NCBI RefSeq assembly: GCF_018135625.1
Contig: NZ_CP073078.1
Span: 4,558,501 to 4,622,500 of the forward strand
From: Phenylobacterium montanum
GTDB lineage: Bacteria; Pseudomonadota; Alphaproteobacteria; Caulobacterales; Caulobacteraceae
Reading direction: 5' to 3'
DNA length: 64,000 nt
Below, in pieces: positions 17,124 through 27,275 of the stretch. The notes beneath the pieces were generated by a model. The model ran no database searches and had not been told where the DNA came from. It was given only the letters and a program-made list of their open reading frames with translations. Within the stretch, counting starts at the first letter, position 1, and each line of letters begins with the position of its first letter. A program made the position numbers and the translations under genes.

Positions 17124-17870
17124 ATGGACCGCCGACTGCTGATCACGTCCAGCCTCGCCTATCTCGGCGCCAGCGCCGTAGCCCGGGCCCAGGAGCTGCA
17201 GCCTCCCGCCCGCAACGAGCCGCCGGCCCAGGACGTGCCGCCTCCGCCCCCGGTGGCGAAGGCCCAGGAAGTTCCGTCCGAAGCGCCGCCGGCCCAGGCC
17301 GCGCCGCCGCCCGCCCCGCCGCCTGAGCGCGACGACGCCGGCGCCATGCCGCCGCCCCGCCAGGGGCTGACGCCCAACTACAAGGCCGAGACCTATTCCA
17401 AGGACGAGATCGTCAACCAGGTCTCGGACTTCTTCGGTGTGGCGGCCGAGGCCGCCGCCTCGGTGGTCGAGCGCATCTTCCGCGACAACGGTCGCCCCAC
17501 CGGTTACATCGCCGGCGAGGAAGGCTCGGGCGCGTTCTTCGTCGGCCTGCGCTACGGCAAGGGCCGCCTCTACATGAAGCACCAGCCCGAGGCAGAGGTG
17601 TTCTGGCAGGGGCCATCGATCGGCTGGGACTGGGGCGGCAACGGCAGCCGGGTGTTCACCCTCTGCTACAATCTTCAGTACCCGGACATGATCTATCGCC
17701 GCTTCCCCGGCGTGGACGGCAGCGCCTATCTGATCGGCGGCCTGGGGGTGAACTACCAGCGCGCCGAGGACATCACCCTGGCCCCCATCCGCGCCGGCGT
17801 CGGCCTGCGCCTGGGCGCCAATATCGGCTACCTGGCCTATACCCGCAAACAGCACCTCTTGCCGCTGTAG
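17124..17870 (+). CDS. DUF1134 (EipA-like) periplasmic envelope protein
   Basis: 248 residues: a signal peptide (1 to about 22, ending ARAQ), a Pro/Ala-rich segment (about 25-85), then the DUF1134 domain beginning at TYSKDEIVNQVSDFFG. The conserved core includes GSGAFFVGLRYGKG, WQGPSIGWDWGGNGS and the GVGLRLGANIGYLAYT C-terminus. The Brucella homologue EipA is a periplasmic beta-barrel-like protein needed for envelope integrity; molecular function is not settled. Lying 85 bases after ftsA, it may be read through from the division promoter or from its own. It converges with the DUF4139 pair, with 13 bases between. Confidence 0.88.
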   Translation: MDRRLLITSSLAYLGASAVARAQELQPPARNEPPAQDVPPPPPVAKAQEVPSEAPPAQAAPPPAPPPERDDAGAMPPPRQGLTPNYKAETYSKDEIVNQVSDFFGVAAEAAASVVERIFRDNGRPTGYIAGEEGSGAFFVGLRYGKGRLYMKHQPEAEVFWQGPSIGWDWGGNGSRVFTLCYNLQYPDMIYRRFPGVDGSAYLIGGLGVNYQRAEDITLAPIRAGVGLRLGANIGYLAYTRKQHLLPL

Positions 17871-17883
17871 GCGCGGTCGCGGC

Positions 17884-19479
17884 TCAGTTGTCGAATTCGA
17901 CCGTGTAGGTCAGGGTCGTCTCGCTCCGCGCCGCCAATGCGATGCGCCAGGCCGGCGCGCCGTCCCGGATGTCGTGTGACAGGGATTCGGCGACGATCGT
18001 CAGGCCCTCGGCCTGAGGCTGACGGACTTCGGTGATGACCGCATCGGCGCGGTGATTGAACAGGCTGACGGCGATCTCGGCGCGTAGCCGGCGATGATCG
18101 GTTCCCCATCCCAGCTGCTTCGCGCTCACGATTTCCTGGCGCACCACGACCTCTGGCGACTGGGCCAGGTTCAGTTCGAACGGTTCGTTCACGGGCACGT
18201 CGCGCATGCCGGCCTGACCCAGGAACAGCTCATGTCCCGGCGCGCCCGGCTCGGCCTGGCGGAAGGAGACCAGACCCGCCGGCAGGGCCTCGCCCAGCCC
18301 GTCGGCCGCCTTGTTCTTCAGGCGAAGGACCAGGCGGGTGGGAATGGTCTGGTCTGGCGGCGGCGCTTCGCCATTGTCGCCGATCTCCACGTCATAGCGA
18401 TAGACAGGATCGAAGCCGACCTTGGCCTGGTGCAGGAACTGGACCTGCTTGACCTGATGGGCGGCCACAGTGGTCGGCTCGACCAGGCTGTAGAGCTTGT
18501 AGTCGCCGAGATCGGTCTGAACGGTGCGCTTCTGGGCGGTGACGACGACCTCCTCGCGCATGCCAGGGGGCGCCGGCATGGGAGCCATCAGCGCCATCGG
18601 CGGCGGGGGTGGTGGCGCCGGAATCTCTGGCCTCGGCACGCCATGGTGGCTGGTCCCCATGGGCCAGCAGCCGGTCTTAAGGTGCTGCGGCGCGGCCGTC
18701 GGCAGGTCTGCCGGAACCCGGGCCAGGCGGCCGGCGACCACGGCGGTCGGCGCGTCGGCGAAGCTGGCGGCGCTGTGGTTGGCCAGGGTGATCCAGCCGG
18801 TCAGGTCCAGGCTCTTGCCGTCGGGGCTGATGCGGGCGACGTAGTCCGCCGCCCAGTCTATCCGCACGCTGAGATAGCTCACCCGCACCTGGTAGCGGCC
18901 AGCGGCGGGCGTGTCGGTGACCACCGACAGCGTCGGGCGGCTGGCCAGGCCCTTGGGCAGGCTGTCGAACACCAGCTTCTCAGGCCCGCCGCTGCAGCGC
19001 AGGGCCTCGACCCCGGCCGCGGTCTGCAGCACCACCCCGTCCGGGCCGGCGCGCACGGTGGCCGCCTCGCTGGTTTCCCGCCCGGTCTTGCGGTCGGTGC
19101 GGACGATGTGGACCGGCTGGTCGGTCAGGTGGGCGATCAGCGAGCCGGGGCTCAAGAGGTCGTAGTCGAAATTGCGCTCGGCCAGGCTGCCCGGCAGGCC
19201 CTCGACCGCGGCGCTCTCGGGGATGATCCCGTCGGCCACGCCCTCGAAGCTCAGGCGCGTGCGGCCGGCGGGCAGGTCGACCGTACGGGTCTCGGTGACC
19301 AGGGCGAGGCCGTGAGCGGAATCCGGGTCTTCACGGGCCAGGTCGGCGCCGCGGGCGGGGCGGTCGCGATAGACCACCACCTCGACCTTTTCGGGCGCGG
19401 CCGAGATCGTGTCCGCCCGCGCCAAGACCGGCAGAGCCAACGCGACCGCAAAGATCAGTTGGGTGAGCCTTCCGCCCAC
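17884..19479 (-). CDS. DUF4139 protein, longer paralogue with Pro-rich and TAQKR insert
   Basis: 531 residues with a signal peptide (1 to about 22, ARADT) and a C-terminal DUF4139 domain. It is a clear paralogue of the next gene: both share NFDYDLL-PG, IVRT, the W-A/K-ADYVA motif and L-GWITL-NHS in the same order. Unlike its neighbour it carries an extra stretch around residues 265-310: a proline run, then EEVVVTAQKR, a sequence reminiscent of the start of TonB-dependent receptor plug regions. It starts with GTG four bases after the neighbour's stop, suggesting translational coupling. Function unknown; extracytoplasmic location is inferred. Confidence 0.8.
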   Translation of the reverse strand: MGGRLTQLIFAVALALPVLARADTISAAPEKVEVVVYRDRPARGADLAREDPDSAHGLALVTETRTVDLPAGRTRLSFEGVADGIIPESAAVEGLPGSLAERNFDYDLLSPGSLIAHLTDQPVHIVRTDRKTGRETSEAATVRAGPDGVVLQTAAGVEALRCSGGPEKLVFDSLPKGLASRPTLSVVTDTPAAGRYQVRVSYLSVRIDWAADYVARISPDGKSLDLTGWITLANHSAASFADAPTAVVAGRLARVPADLPTAAPQHLKTGCWPMGTSHHGVPRPEIPAPPPPPPMALMAPMPAPPGMREEVVVTAQKRTVQTDLGDYKLYSLVEPTTVAAHQVKQVQFLHQAKVGFDPVYRYDVEIGDNGEAPPPDQTIPTRLVLRLKNKAADGLGEALPAGLVSFRQAEPGAPGHELFLGQAGMRDVPVNEPFELNLAQSPEVVVRQEIVSAKQLGWGTDHRRLRAEIAVSLFNHRADAVITEVRQPQAEGLTIVAESLSHDIRDGAPAWRIALAARSETTLTYTVEFDN

Positions 19480-19483
19480 GGGG

Positions 19484-20866
19484 CTACCAGCCGGTCTCGA
19501 CGTCGAAGGTCAGGGTGGTCTGGCCGTTGGCGGGTACGGGGATCGACCAGCCCAGGGTGTGGGCGTCGATGCGGCGGCTCTGCAGGCTCTCCTTCAGCAC
19601 CTTGCCGTCGCGCCACAGGCCGCCCTGGCGCAGCTCGACGGTCACCGGCTCGCGGCGCGCATTGCGGGCGACATAGGTCATGGAATAGCGCGTGCGCGTC
19701 TTGCTGATCTTGGTCTCGGCTGTGACGGTCGGCTGCACCGTGACGTCGAAGGCGTCGCCGATCTTGACCGCCAGTTCCGAGCCCTGCGGCGTGTGGCCGA
19801 TCTGGCTCTCACCGACGAACTTGGGCTCGCCCGCCGTGTCGCGCTCATAGACCCGCATGGTCCCGGCCGGCAGGCCGGCGGCGAGGCCCGAGCCGCGCGA
19901 GTTCACAAAGTCCACCACCACCACGGCGGCGGATGGCTGCTGCTGGGTCTGGAACCAGCCGGCGCTCCATTGGTAGACCTTGTGCGCGGCGACGCCATCG
20001 GCCTGCAGGAAGCCGACCTGCTTGGTCTGGTTCTGGGCGATCGTGGTCCGTTCGGGCAGGCTATAGATGTGATAGTCGCCCAGTTCCTTGCCGGGGCCTT
20101 CGTCGGCTTCGGTCCCCGCGGCGCGGACGGCGGCAAGCCCATCGCTCTGGTCGCTTGCGTCGTCGCCCTGGGCCAGTTGCACATGGCCGGCCACGAGCTG
20201 GGTTTCGGCGCCGACATAGGGCGCGCCGGAGTGGTTCTCCAGCGTGATCCAGCCCTGCAGGTCCAGCTTGGCGGCCTTCTCGTCGAACAGGGCGACATAG
20301 TCGGCCTTCCACGACAGGCCCGTGGTCAGGTAGCTGAGCGTGGCCAGGCGCTGGCCGGCGCGTTCGGAATCCACCGTCACCGACAGGGTCGGGTGGGCGC
20401 GCAGGTTGTCGGGCACCTTGTCGAAGATCACCCGGGTGGGCACGTCGTCGTCGCGCAGGACCTCGATGCGGTCGCCGATCTTCAGCACCACGCCCTCGTT
20501 GGCCGAGAGCACCGTGGCCTTCTCGGTCACCTGCTGGCCGTTGCCGGGATTGGTGCGGACGATGGTGACCTCATGCCCGACCGCCTTCTCCATCAGCTTG
20601 CCGGGGGTCAAAAGGTCGTAGTCGAAGTTCTGCTCGACCACGCCGATCGCGTCGGCCGACAGGGTCACCGTCTCGGGGCGAATGGCGGCGGAGACGTCTT
20701 TGAACTCCAGTCGCTGGCGGCCCTTGGCGATGTCCAGGAGGCGCTGGTCCTGCACCAGGGCCTGGTCGGCGTTATAGATGGTCACCGAGAGCTTGGGCGC
20801 GTCCGCGGCGAGGGCGGCGTGGGCCAGGGCCATGGCCGATGCGGTCAGGAGTGCGGTCTTTCCCAT
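19484..20866 (-). CDS. DUF4139 domain secreted protein
   Basis: 460 residues. The signal peptide (about 1-21, HAALAADA) is followed by an N-terminal DUF4140-like segment (VTIYNADQALVQDQR) and the DUF4139 domain to the C-terminus, which ends GWSIPVPANGQTTLTFDVETGW. Proteins of this group are beta-rich and extracytoplasmic with no proven function. It is the upstream member of a two-gene unit with its longer paralogue, and the pair probably arose by tandem duplication. The gap to the upstream UPF0114 gene is about 100 bases and probably contains the promoter. Confidence 0.8.
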   Translation of the reverse strand: MGKTALLTASAMALAHAALAADAPKLSVTIYNADQALVQDQRLLDIAKGRQRLEFKDVSAAIRPETVTLSADAIGVVEQNFDYDLLTPGKLMEKAVGHEVTIVRTNPGNGQQVTEKATVLSANEGVVLKIGDRIEVLRDDDVPTRVIFDKVPDNLRAHPTLSVTVDSERAGQRLATLSYLTTGLSWKADYVALFDEKAAKLDLQGWITLENHSGAPYVGAETQLVAGHVQLAQGDDASDQSDGLAAVRAAGTEADEGPGKELGDYHIYSLPERTTIAQNQTKQVGFLQADGVAAHKVYQWSAGWFQTQQQPSAAVVVVDFVNSRGSGLAAGLPAGTMRVYERDTAGEPKFVGESQIGHTPQGSELAVKIGDAFDVTVQPTVTAETKISKTRTRYSMTYVARNARREPVTVELRQGGLWRDGKVLKESLQSRRIDAHTLGWSIPVPANGQTTLTFDVETGW

Positions 20867-20970
20867 GGTGCGTGGTCCCCGCCTTGCTTTGCGGTGACGC
20901 TGGCACGGCCAAGCCGGCGAGTCGACGGGAGGTTTTCCCGACCCGGAAGGCGCTTATTCCTGATTGCAGC

Positions 20971-21504
20971 TCAGTGGCCGGACTTGCCGCCCAGCCAGTC
21001 CATCAGGGCCATCATCACGCCTGAGAAGACGAAGGTCAGGTGCAGGCCGATCAGCCAGCCGAGCTTGGCGGCGTCGGGCGCGGCGCCCGGCTCGGCCAGG
21101 TCCATGAAGGCGCGCAGCAGGGCCACGGCCGAGATGGCGATGATCGAGGCGATCAGCTTCATCTTCAGGCCGGAGAAATCCAGCGCGCCCAGCCAGTCGG
21201 GCCGGTCGTCGTGGTCGCCGGTGTCGATGCGCGAGACGAAGTTCTCGTAGCCCGACAGGATCATGATCAGCACCAGGCTGGCCCCCAGCGACAGGTCGAT
21301 CAGCGACAGGGCCAGGACGATGGCGTCGTCCGGCTTGGCGCTCATGACCACCAGCGGGACCTGGTGGACGATTTCCAGCACGAACACCGCCAGCAGCGTG
21401 ACCAGGGCCGCGACCAGGCCGACATAGAAGGGCGCCATCAGCCAGCGCGCAGCGAACAGGCCGCGCTCCAGCCAGGTTTCCAGGCTCGGCTTCTGCTGGG
21501 TCAT
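20971..21504 (-). CDS. UPF0114 (YqhA/TIGR00645) inner-membrane protein
   Basis: 177 residues with four predicted transmembrane helices. The sequence SLETWLERGLFAARWLMAPFYVGL at the N-terminus and IDLSLGASLVLIMILSGYENFVSRI in the middle are hallmarks of the UPF0114/YqhA family. Function is uncharacterised. ATG 21504 is preferred to the in-frame start at 21528 because it matches the family N-terminus (MTQQKPSLE). A strong hairpin lies just upstream, between this gene and the end of pheT. Confidence 0.88.
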   Translation of the reverse strand: MTQQKPSLETWLERGLFAARWLMAPFYVGLVAALVTLLAVFVLEIVHQVPLVVMSAKPDDAIVLALSLIDLSLGASLVLIMILSGYENFVSRIDTGDHDDRPDWLGALDFSGLKMKLIASIIAISAVALLRAFMDLAEPGAAPDAAKLGWLIGLHLTFVFSGVMMALMDWLGGKSGH

Positions 21505-21544
21505 CGGCGCCCCAAATCCTGCATCCACGTCAGACTAAGCTTCA

Positions 21545-21588
21545 CTTCTCCTCCCCCGTTCCGCGTTCGCGAAACAGGGGAGGAGAAG
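21545..21588 (-). terminator. 12-bp hairpin downstream of pheT
   Basis: Perfect inverted arms CTTCTCCTCCCC (21545-21556) and GGGGAGGAGAAG (21577-21588) enclose a 20-base loop that itself contains CGCG-TT-CGCG. It lies five bases beyond the pheT stop on the reverse strand. There is no T-run, so it may be a Rho-type 3' end structure, a member of a dispersed intergenic hairpin family, or both. Confidence 0.55.
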
Positions 21589-21592
21589 AGAT

Positions 21593-23977
21593 TCAAGCTC
21601 TCAGCTTGGCTCCCACCGCCTTGCCGGCCGCAGCGACAATCCTGGCCGACAGGGCTTCGATCTCGGCCTCGGCCAGGGTGTGGTCCTTGGGCTGAACGCT
21701 GACCTCGACGGCCAGCGACTTGCAGCCTTCGGGCACGCCGGCGCCGGCGTAGACGTCGAACACCCGCACGCCGGCGATCAGGGCCTTGTCGGCCCCGGCG
21801 ACGGCCTTGACCAGGTCGCCGGCGGCGACCTTCTGCTCGACCACGAAGGCGAAATCGCGGCTCAGCGGCATCAGAGGCGACAGCTCCAGCGCTGGCCGGG
21901 TCTTGATCGCTTTCTTCTTCGGTTCGGGAATGGCCTCCAGGAACACCTCGAAGCCATAGGCCGGGCCGTCGAGGTCCATCGCCTTCAGCACGCTGGGGTG
22001 CAGGGCGCCGAACTCGGCGATCACCGCCTTGGGGCCCAGTTGCAGCCGGGCCGAGCGGCCGGGGTGCCACCAGGGCGAGGCGGCGCCCTGCGCCACCTGC
22101 AGCGAGGCCACAGGCGCGCCGAGCTCGTCCAGCATGGCGTAGAGGTCGGCCTTCACCTGGAACAGGTCGTCCGCCTTGACCCCATCCCAGCGCCGCGGGG
22201 CGTGGGGCGCCAGGAGGCCGCTGATGGCGGTGCGCTGGTCCTGCGGCCGGTCGCCGGAGAAGATCGGGCCGATCTCGAACAGGGCCACGTCGGCGAAGCC
22301 GCGCTTGGCGTTGCGCCCTGCCGCCTCGATCAGGGTCGGCAGGATCGAGGGCCTCATGCAGTCCAGCTCGGCCGCGATCGGATTGGCCAGCACCAGGGCG
22401 TCCTGGCCGCCGCCGAACAGCTCGGCTGTCTTTCGGCCGGTGAACGACCAGGTGACCGCTTCCGACCAGCCAAGGGCCGCCAGCGCCCGGCGGGCGGTGC
22501 GGGCGCGGGCCTGGCGGGGGCTGAGCACGCCGCCGACGGGGCGGGCGATCTCCGGCAGGGGCTCGGCCGGCAGCTTGTCGTAGCCGACGATGCGGGTGAC
22601 CTCTTCGACCAGGTCGGCCTTGCCCTCCACGTCCCGCCGCCAGGTCGGGGGCTGGACGGTGAGGTTCGCGCCGGAGCCGGTGATCTCGAAGCCGAGGTCA
22701 GCCAGGATCTCGACCGCGCATTCGGTCTCCAGGCCGCCGAGCTTCTTCACATAGGCCGGGTCGAAGGCGATCGGCGGCGGCGGGGCTGGAGGCGCGCCCG
22801 CCAGCCGCACCTCGGACGGCTCGCCGCCGCAGAGGTCGAGGATCATGCGCGTGGCCAGCTCGATCCCCGGCAGCACGAAGCCCGGATCGACGCCGCGGGC
22901 GAAGCGGTACTGGGCGTCCGAGGTGATGCCGGTGGTGCGGCCGGCCTGGGCCGTGCGGATCGGGTCGAACCAGGCGCATTCGACGAACACGTCGGTGGTC
23001 GCCTCCGAACAGCCGGTGGTCTCGCCGCCCATCACCCCGCCAAGGCCGATGGCGCCCGAGCCGTCGGCGATGACACAGAGCTCTGGCGTGACCTTGTAGG
23101 TCTCGCCGTCCAAGGCCAGCACCTCTTCACCCTCGCGGCCCAGGCGGGCCTCGATGAAGCCGCCCTTGAGCGTGGCGGCGTCATAGACATGCAGCGGCCG
23201 GCAGCGATCGTAAGAGAGGTAGTTGGTGACGTCGACCAGGGCGCTGATGGGTCTCAGGCCGATGGCCTTCAGCCGCGCCTGCAGCCAGGCGGGCGAGGGC
23301 CCGTTCTTCACCCCGCGGATCAGGCGTCCGGCGAAGGCGGTGCAGGCGCCGCTGTCGTCCAGGCGGATGTCGATCGGGCAGGGATAGCCGCCCTTGACCG
23401 GCTCCACAGCCTTGGTGGTGAAGCGGCCGAGGCCTGCGGCGGCCAGATCCCGGGCGATGCCGGCGACGCCCAGCCAGTCGGGGCGGTTGGGCGTGACCTC
23501 GAAGTCGATCACGCCTTCCTGGCCCAGCGCCTGGGCGGCCGGCGTTCCTACCTCCAGGCCCTCGGCCAGCTCCAGGATGCCGTCGGACTCTTCCGACAGC
23601 TCCAGTTCCGCCGCCGAGCATAGCATGCCGTTGGAGACAACGCCGCGGACGGCGCGTGGCTCGAGCGTGATGCCGCTGCCGGGGATGTAGGTCCCCAGCG
23701 GGGCGTAGATAGTCACCAGCCCCGCACGGGCGTTGGGGGCGCCGCAGACGATCTCCTTGCGACCGTCCTTGGTGTCGACCTGGCAGACGCGCAGTCGGTC
23801 GGCGTTGGGGTGCTGGACCGCCTCGACGATGCGGGCGACCGAGAAAGCGGCGAGCTTCGCCGACGGGTCGGTGACGTGCTCGACCTCCAGGCCGGCCATG
23901 GTCATGGCGGCCTCGACCTCGGCGATGGTCGCCGAGGTGTCCAGGTGGTCCTTGAGCCAGGAGAGGGTGAATTTCAT
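21593..23977 (-). CDS. pheT: Phenylalanyl-tRNA synthetase beta subunit
   Basis: Large subunit of the alpha2-beta2 enzyme that charges tRNA-Phe. The 794 residues show [14 protein letters not shown] at the start, an EMAP/tRNA-binding domain (about 40-150), the B3/B4 editing domain, the B5 domain, a catalytic-like core and the C-terminal FDX-ACB anticodon-binding domain ending [23 protein letters not shown]. The start at 23977 matches the family N-terminus; the frame is open to 24061 without support. pheS lies 13 bases upstream, so the two subunits are co-translated from one transcript. Confidence 0.97.
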   Translation of the reverse strand: MKFTLSWLKDHLDTSATIAEVEAAMTMAGLEVEHVTDPSAKLAAFSVARIVEAVQHPNADRLRVCQVDTKDGRKEIVCGAPNARAGLVTIYAPLGTYIPGSGITLEPRAVRGVVSNGMLCSAAELELSEESDGILELAEGLEVGTPAAQALGQEGVIDFEVTPNRPDWLGVAGIARDLAAAGLGRFTTKAVEPVKGGYPCPIDIRLDDSGACTAFAGRLIRGVKNGPSPAWLQARLKAIGLRPISALVDVTNYLSYDRCRPLHVYDAATLKGGFIEARLGREGEEVLALDGETYKVTPELCVIADGSGAIGLGGVMGGETTGCSEATTDVFVECAWFDPIRTAQAGRTTGITSDAQYRFARGVDPGFVLPGIELATRMILDLCGGEPSEVRLAGAPPAPPPPIAFDPAYVKKLGGLETECAVEILADLGFEITGSGANLTVQPPTWRRDVEGKADLVEEVTRIVGYDKLPAEPLPEIARPVGGVLSPRQARARTARRALAALGWSEAVTWSFTGRKTAELFGGGQDALVLANPIAAELDCMRPSILPTLIEAAGRNAKRGFADVALFEIGPIFSGDRPQDQRTAISGLLAPHAPRRWDGVKADDLFQVKADLYAMLDELGAPVASLQVAQGAASPWWHPGRSARLQLGPKAVIAEFGALHPSVLKAMDLDGPAYGFEVFLEAIPEPKKKAIKTRPALELSPLMPLSRDFAFVVEQKVAAGDLVKAVAGADKALIAGVRVFDVYAGAGVPEGCKSLAVEVSVQPKDHTLAEAEIEALSARIVAAAGKAVGAKLRA

Positions 23978-23990
23978 CGATCTCTCTCCG

Positions 23991-25106
23991 TCAGCTGAGG
24001 CCGGTGGCCAGGTTCGGCGCGGCGAAGGCGGAGAAGCCGTAGTGCTCCAGCCAGCGGACATCGGCGCCGAAGACGTCGCGCAGGTCCGGCATGCCGTATT
24101 TCAGCATCCCCAGCCGATCGACGCCCATGCCGAAGGCGAAGCCCTGCCACTCGTCGGGATCCAGGCCGCAGATCCTGAGGATGTTGGGATGCACCATCCC
24201 GCCGCCCAGGATCTCCAGCCAGTCGCTGCCCTCGCCGATCTTGATCGAGCCGCCGGAGCGGTCGCACTGCACGTCCATCTCCGCCGACGGCTCGGTGAAG
24301 GGGAAGTGGTGCGGCCGGAACCGCGTCACCACCGCGTCGGACTCGAAGAACCGCTTGCAGAAGGTGTCCAGGGTCCACTTCAGGTGGCCCATATGGATAT
24401 TCCGGTCGATGACCAAGCCTTCCATCTGGTGGAACATCGGCGTGTGGGTGCGGTCGCTGTCACAGCGATAGGTGCGGCCCGGGCCGATGATCCGGATCGG
24501 CGGCTCATGGCCCGCAGCCCACTGCGGCGCCTCGTTCTTCTGGTTCTGGCCCTGCTGCATCACCCGCACCTGGATCGGGCTGGTGTGGGTGCGCAGCAGC
24601 TTGCGCTCGCCGTCCTCGCCCGGGGCGAAGAAGAAGGTGTCGTGCATCTCGCGCGCGGGATGGCGCGGCGGGAAATTCAGGCCGGTGAAGTTGTGGAAGT
24701 CGTCCTCGATGTCCGGGCCTTCGGCGACCGCGAAGCCCATTTCGGCGAAGATGGCGACCATCTCGTCCATCACCTGCATGGTCGGGTGCACCGAGCCCTT
24801 GCGGCGGGGCGGGGCCGGCAAGGTCAGGTCGACACGCTCGGCGGCCAGCTGCGCCTCCAAAGCGGCGGCGTCGAGCACGGCCTTGCGCTCGGCGATAAGG
24901 GTCATGGCGCGATCGCGCAGGCCGTTGATCTTCGGACCCTGCTCGCGGCGCTCGTCGGGGCTCATCGAGCCCAGGGATTTCAGGAGGTTGGAGATCTGGC
25001 CGGTCTTGCCGAGGGCCGAGACGCGCACGGCGTCCAGGGCGGCCAGGTCAGAGGCGGCGGCGATCTGGGCGGCCAGATCGGCTTCGAGAGCGGTAAGGTC
25101 GGTCAT
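23991..25106 (-). CDS. pheS: Phenylalanyl-tRNA synthetase alpha subunit
   Basis: Catalytic subunit, 371 residues: an N-terminal coiled-coil (about 1-90) and a class II aaRS core. Motif 2 lies in the segment [20 protein letters not shown], and motif 3 in [19 protein letters not shown] near residues 325-345. Class II chemistry adenylates Phe and transfers it to tRNA. It precedes pheT by 13 bases. Upstream is a 160-base gap of repeat-like sequence and then rplT on the same strand, so the usual rpmI-rplT-pheS-pheT order is kept. Confidence 0.97.
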   Translation of the reverse strand: MTDLTALEADLAAQIAAASDLAALDAVRVSALGKTGQISNLLKSLGSMSPDERREQGPKINGLRDRAMTLIAERKAVLDAAALEAQLAAERVDLTLPAPPRRKGSVHPTMQVMDEMVAIFAEMGFAVAEGPDIEDDFHNFTGLNFPPRHPAREMHDTFFFAPGEDGERKLLRTHTSPIQVRVMQQGQNQKNEAPQWAAGHEPPIRIIGPGRTYRCDSDRTHTPMFHQMEGLVIDRNIHMGHLKWTLDTFCKRFFESDAVVTRFRPHHFPFTEPSAEMDVQCDRSGGSIKIGEGSDWLEILGGGMVHPNILRICGLDPDEWQGFAFGMGVDRLGMLKYGMPDLRDVFGADVRWLEHYGFSAFAAPNLATGLS

Positions 25107-25114
25107 CCCGTCGT

Positions 25115-25255
25115 CCTTGCACAGTTTTGTGCGTCCTTCGAGACACCCTTCACGAGGGTTCCTCAGGATGACGAGGGAAAGAGTGTTTCCAGGGCCTTCG
25201 TCATGGTGAGGAGCGGAGCCCTATCAAGGGCCCCGCATCTCGAACCACGCACCTT
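25115..25255. repeat. Dispersed intergenic repeat-like sequence between rplT and pheS
   Basis: The gap holds CTTCGAGACACCC..GGTTCCTCAGGATGACG followed by GTCATGGTGAGGAGCGGAG and ATCTCGAACCACGCAC. These wordings (cttcgagac, cctcaggatgac, tctcgaacca) belong to short intergenic repeats widespread in alphaproteobacterial genomes. Only one copy lies in this window, so the repeat status rests on general knowledge. Confidence 0.4.
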
Positions 25256-25266
25256 AGGCGCTGAGC

Positions 25267-25623
25267 TTAAGCCAGCGCGGCGCGAACCTTGTCGGCGATG
25301 GCCTTGAACGCAGCCGGATCGGCGCCCGCCACATCGGCGAGAACCTTGCGGTCGATATCGACGCCGGCCAGATCAAGGCCGTGGATAAACTGCGAGTAGG
25401 TGAAGCCTTCCAGCCGCGCCGCCGCATTGATGCGCTGGATCCACAGGGCGCGGAACGAGCGCTTGCGGACCTTGCGGTCGCGGTAGGCGTATTGGCCGGC
25501 CTTGTCGACCGCGGCCTTGGCGGCCCGGATGGTGTTCTTGCGGCGGCCGTGGAACCCCTTGGCCTGCTCGAGAACCTTCTTGTGCTTGGCGTGGGACGTT
25601 ACGCCCCGTTTGACGCGCGCCAT
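25267..25623 (-). CDS. rplT: 50S ribosomal protein L20
   Basis: 118-residue primary 23S rRNA-binding protein needed early in large-subunit assembly. The basic N-terminus [23 protein letters not shown] and the core [18 protein letters not shown] are diagnostic. It follows rpmI by 29 bases on the same strand, the canonical order. In other bacteria L20 represses its own operon by binding leader RNA; I see no obvious pseudoknot here. The product, length and start (ATG 25623) are all normal. Confidence 0.97.
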   Translation of the reverse strand: MARVKRGVTSHAKHKKVLEQAKGFHGRRKNTIRAAKAAVDKAGQYAYRDRKVRKRSFRALWIQRINAAARLEGFTYSQFIHGLDLAGVDIDRKVLADVAGADPAAFKAIADKVRAALA

Positions 25624-25652
25624 GTCAGATCACCTTCTAAATTCGTTGGGGC

Positions 25653-25850
25653 TCAGGAATACGGCATCCAGGACTTGATGATCTTGGCGTCAGCGTCCGC
25701 CATGACCTTGGTCCCGCGATTTTGCCGGATGTACTTGGCGTTGTGGCTGATCAAGCGGTGCCGCTTGCCCGCCACGCCGGCCTTCACCTTGCCCGACGCA
25801 GTGATCTTGAAGCGCTTCTTGGCGCCCGATTTGGTCTTCAACTTCGGCAT
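25653..25850 (-). CDS. rpmI: 50S ribosomal protein L35
   Basis: 65-residue ribosomal protein starting [15 protein letters not shown] and ending IIKSWMPYS, with the typical [11 protein letters not shown] core. ATG 25850 is chosen by the family N-terminus; the frame stays open to 25949 but that part is leader. The leader contains the palindrome CCAGGCATGCCTGG. infC, normally immediately upstream in bacteria, is here about 2.4 kb away with two unrelated genes between. Confidence 0.96.
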   Translation of the reverse strand: MPKLKTKSGAKKRFKITASGKVKAGVAGKRHRLISHNAKYIRQNRGTKVMADADAKIIKSWMPYS

Positions 25851-25977
25851 TTCGCAGCGGAGCTGTAAGGCCCCGTCCTCTGATAGAGACAGCAGACAAC
25901 GACCGCCCTGGCATGCCTGGGCCAGGCGATCGCACGAAGGCGGGGTCAATACGGGAAACGGGGGCGAAAGGCAAGGC

Positions 25978-27213
25978 CTACGCCGCCGCCCGCGCCTCCC
26001 TTTGCTCGGCCAGGGCGGCGCGTCCAGCCGACAGGGCCAGGAAGATCGCCGGGGCCACGATCAGCGCGCCCATGAAGAAGGGGGCGTTGACGTTCAGGCT
26101 ATCGAACAGCTGCAGCGCCGCCGCCGGGCCGACGACCCGGGCTATGGCGCCGGAGGCATTGTTCAGGCCCATGATCTGGCCCTGGTTGTTCTCGTCGATG
26201 CTGCGCGACATCAGCGCCCCGGAATTGGGGAAGGCCACCGACTGGAACATGGCCATCAGCGCCATCAGCCCATAGGTCAGGAAGCGGCCGTCCGATAGCG
26301 GCTGCAAGCCTATGCAGAGCGCCGTGCCAGCCATGCCGACCGCCAGCATGCGCGCCTCGCCATAGCGCCTGGACAGGGGGCCGGTGACAAAAAACTGCGA
26401 CAGGGCCGAGACGGCGCCGGTGACGCCGAACACCATGCCGACATCGCGCGGCTGCCAGCCGAAGCGGTGCTGGGCCCAGAGGCCGAAGGTCGACTCGATG
26501 CCGGTGAAGGCGACGCCGACGACGAAGGTCAAAAGGATCAGTTGGCCGATCACCGGATGGCGGGCGGCATAGCCGAACATCTCCCAGGGACGCGGAACGC
26601 GGACGATGGCCGGGCGGCGCTGGCGGCTCTCGCGCACGAACAGGGTGACGCCCAGGGCGGCTAGGCCGCCGAAGCTGGAGGCCACCAGCAGCGGGATCTT
26701 GAAGCCGATCGAGCCAGCGCCCGGCGAGGCCAGGATGCCGCCGATGAACGGGCCGACGATGAAGCCGATATTGTAGCTGGCCCCGAGCCTGGCCATGTAC
26801 TGCGCCCTGTCGTCAGGTTCGGTGACGTCGGCGATGTAGCCCTGCACCACCGAGCCGTTACCCGCAGCCATGCCGCCGAACAGGCGGATGAAGAAGGCGA
26901 ACCACACGTTGGGGGCGAAGGCCAGGAGGCCGTAGCAGAGGCAGTTGCCGATCAGGGTCGAGATCAGCAGCGGCTTTCGCCCGATCCGGTCCGACAGCCG
27001 TCCCCAGAAGGGCTCGCCGAAGAAGCTGCCCATCGAATATGCCGAGAAGATCAGGGCGATCTCGAGCGGACCGGCGTGGAACGATTTGGCGAAGAACGGC
27101 AAAAGGGGCACGACGACGCCGAACCCCAGCATGTTGATGAACATCACCGACAGGAGGGTGTAGAAGGCGGCCGTGGACCGACCCGCCGCCGGTTCGGTCC
27201 GATCCGCGCGCAT
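25978..27213 (-). CDS. MFS transporter, DHA1/TetA-like
   Basis: 411-residue major-facilitator protein with about 12 transmembrane helices. The loop 2-3 motif reads [13 protein letters not shown], the signature of proton-driven drug:H+ antiporters, and motif C-like [14 protein letters not shown] follows in helix 5, typical of exporters (DHA1 family). The substrate is not readable; tetracycline-like or other hydrophobic compounds are possible. It sits on the same strand between the B3 metallo-beta-lactamase gene and rpmI, splitting infC from rpmI-rplT. It starts at ATG 27213, 62 bases after the lactamase gene's stop. Confidence 0.85.
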   Translation of the reverse strand: MRADRTEPAAGRSTAAFYTLLSVMFINMLGFGVVVPLLPFFAKSFHAGPLEIALIFSAYSMGSFFGEPFWGRLSDRIGRKPLLISTLIGNCLCYGLLAFAPNVWFAFFIRLFGGMAAGNGSVVQGYIADVTEPDDRAQYMARLGASYNIGFIVGPFIGGILASPGAGSIGFKIPLLVASSFGGLAALGVTLFVRESRQRRPAIVRVPRPWEMFGYAARHPVIGQLILLTFVVGVAFTGIESTFGLWAQHRFGWQPRDVGMVFGVTGAVSALSQFFVTGPLSRRYGEARMLAVGMAGTALCIGLQPLSDGRFLTYGLMALMAMFQSVAFPNSGALMSRSIDENNQGQIMGLNNASGAIARVVGPAAALQLFDSLNVNAPFFMGALIVAPAIFLALSAGRAALAEQREARAAA

Positions 27214-27275
27214 GTGAACGCTGATAAGACCTCACGGTCGCGCCGCAAAGCCTCAAATTCACCCTCGGGTGCGGC

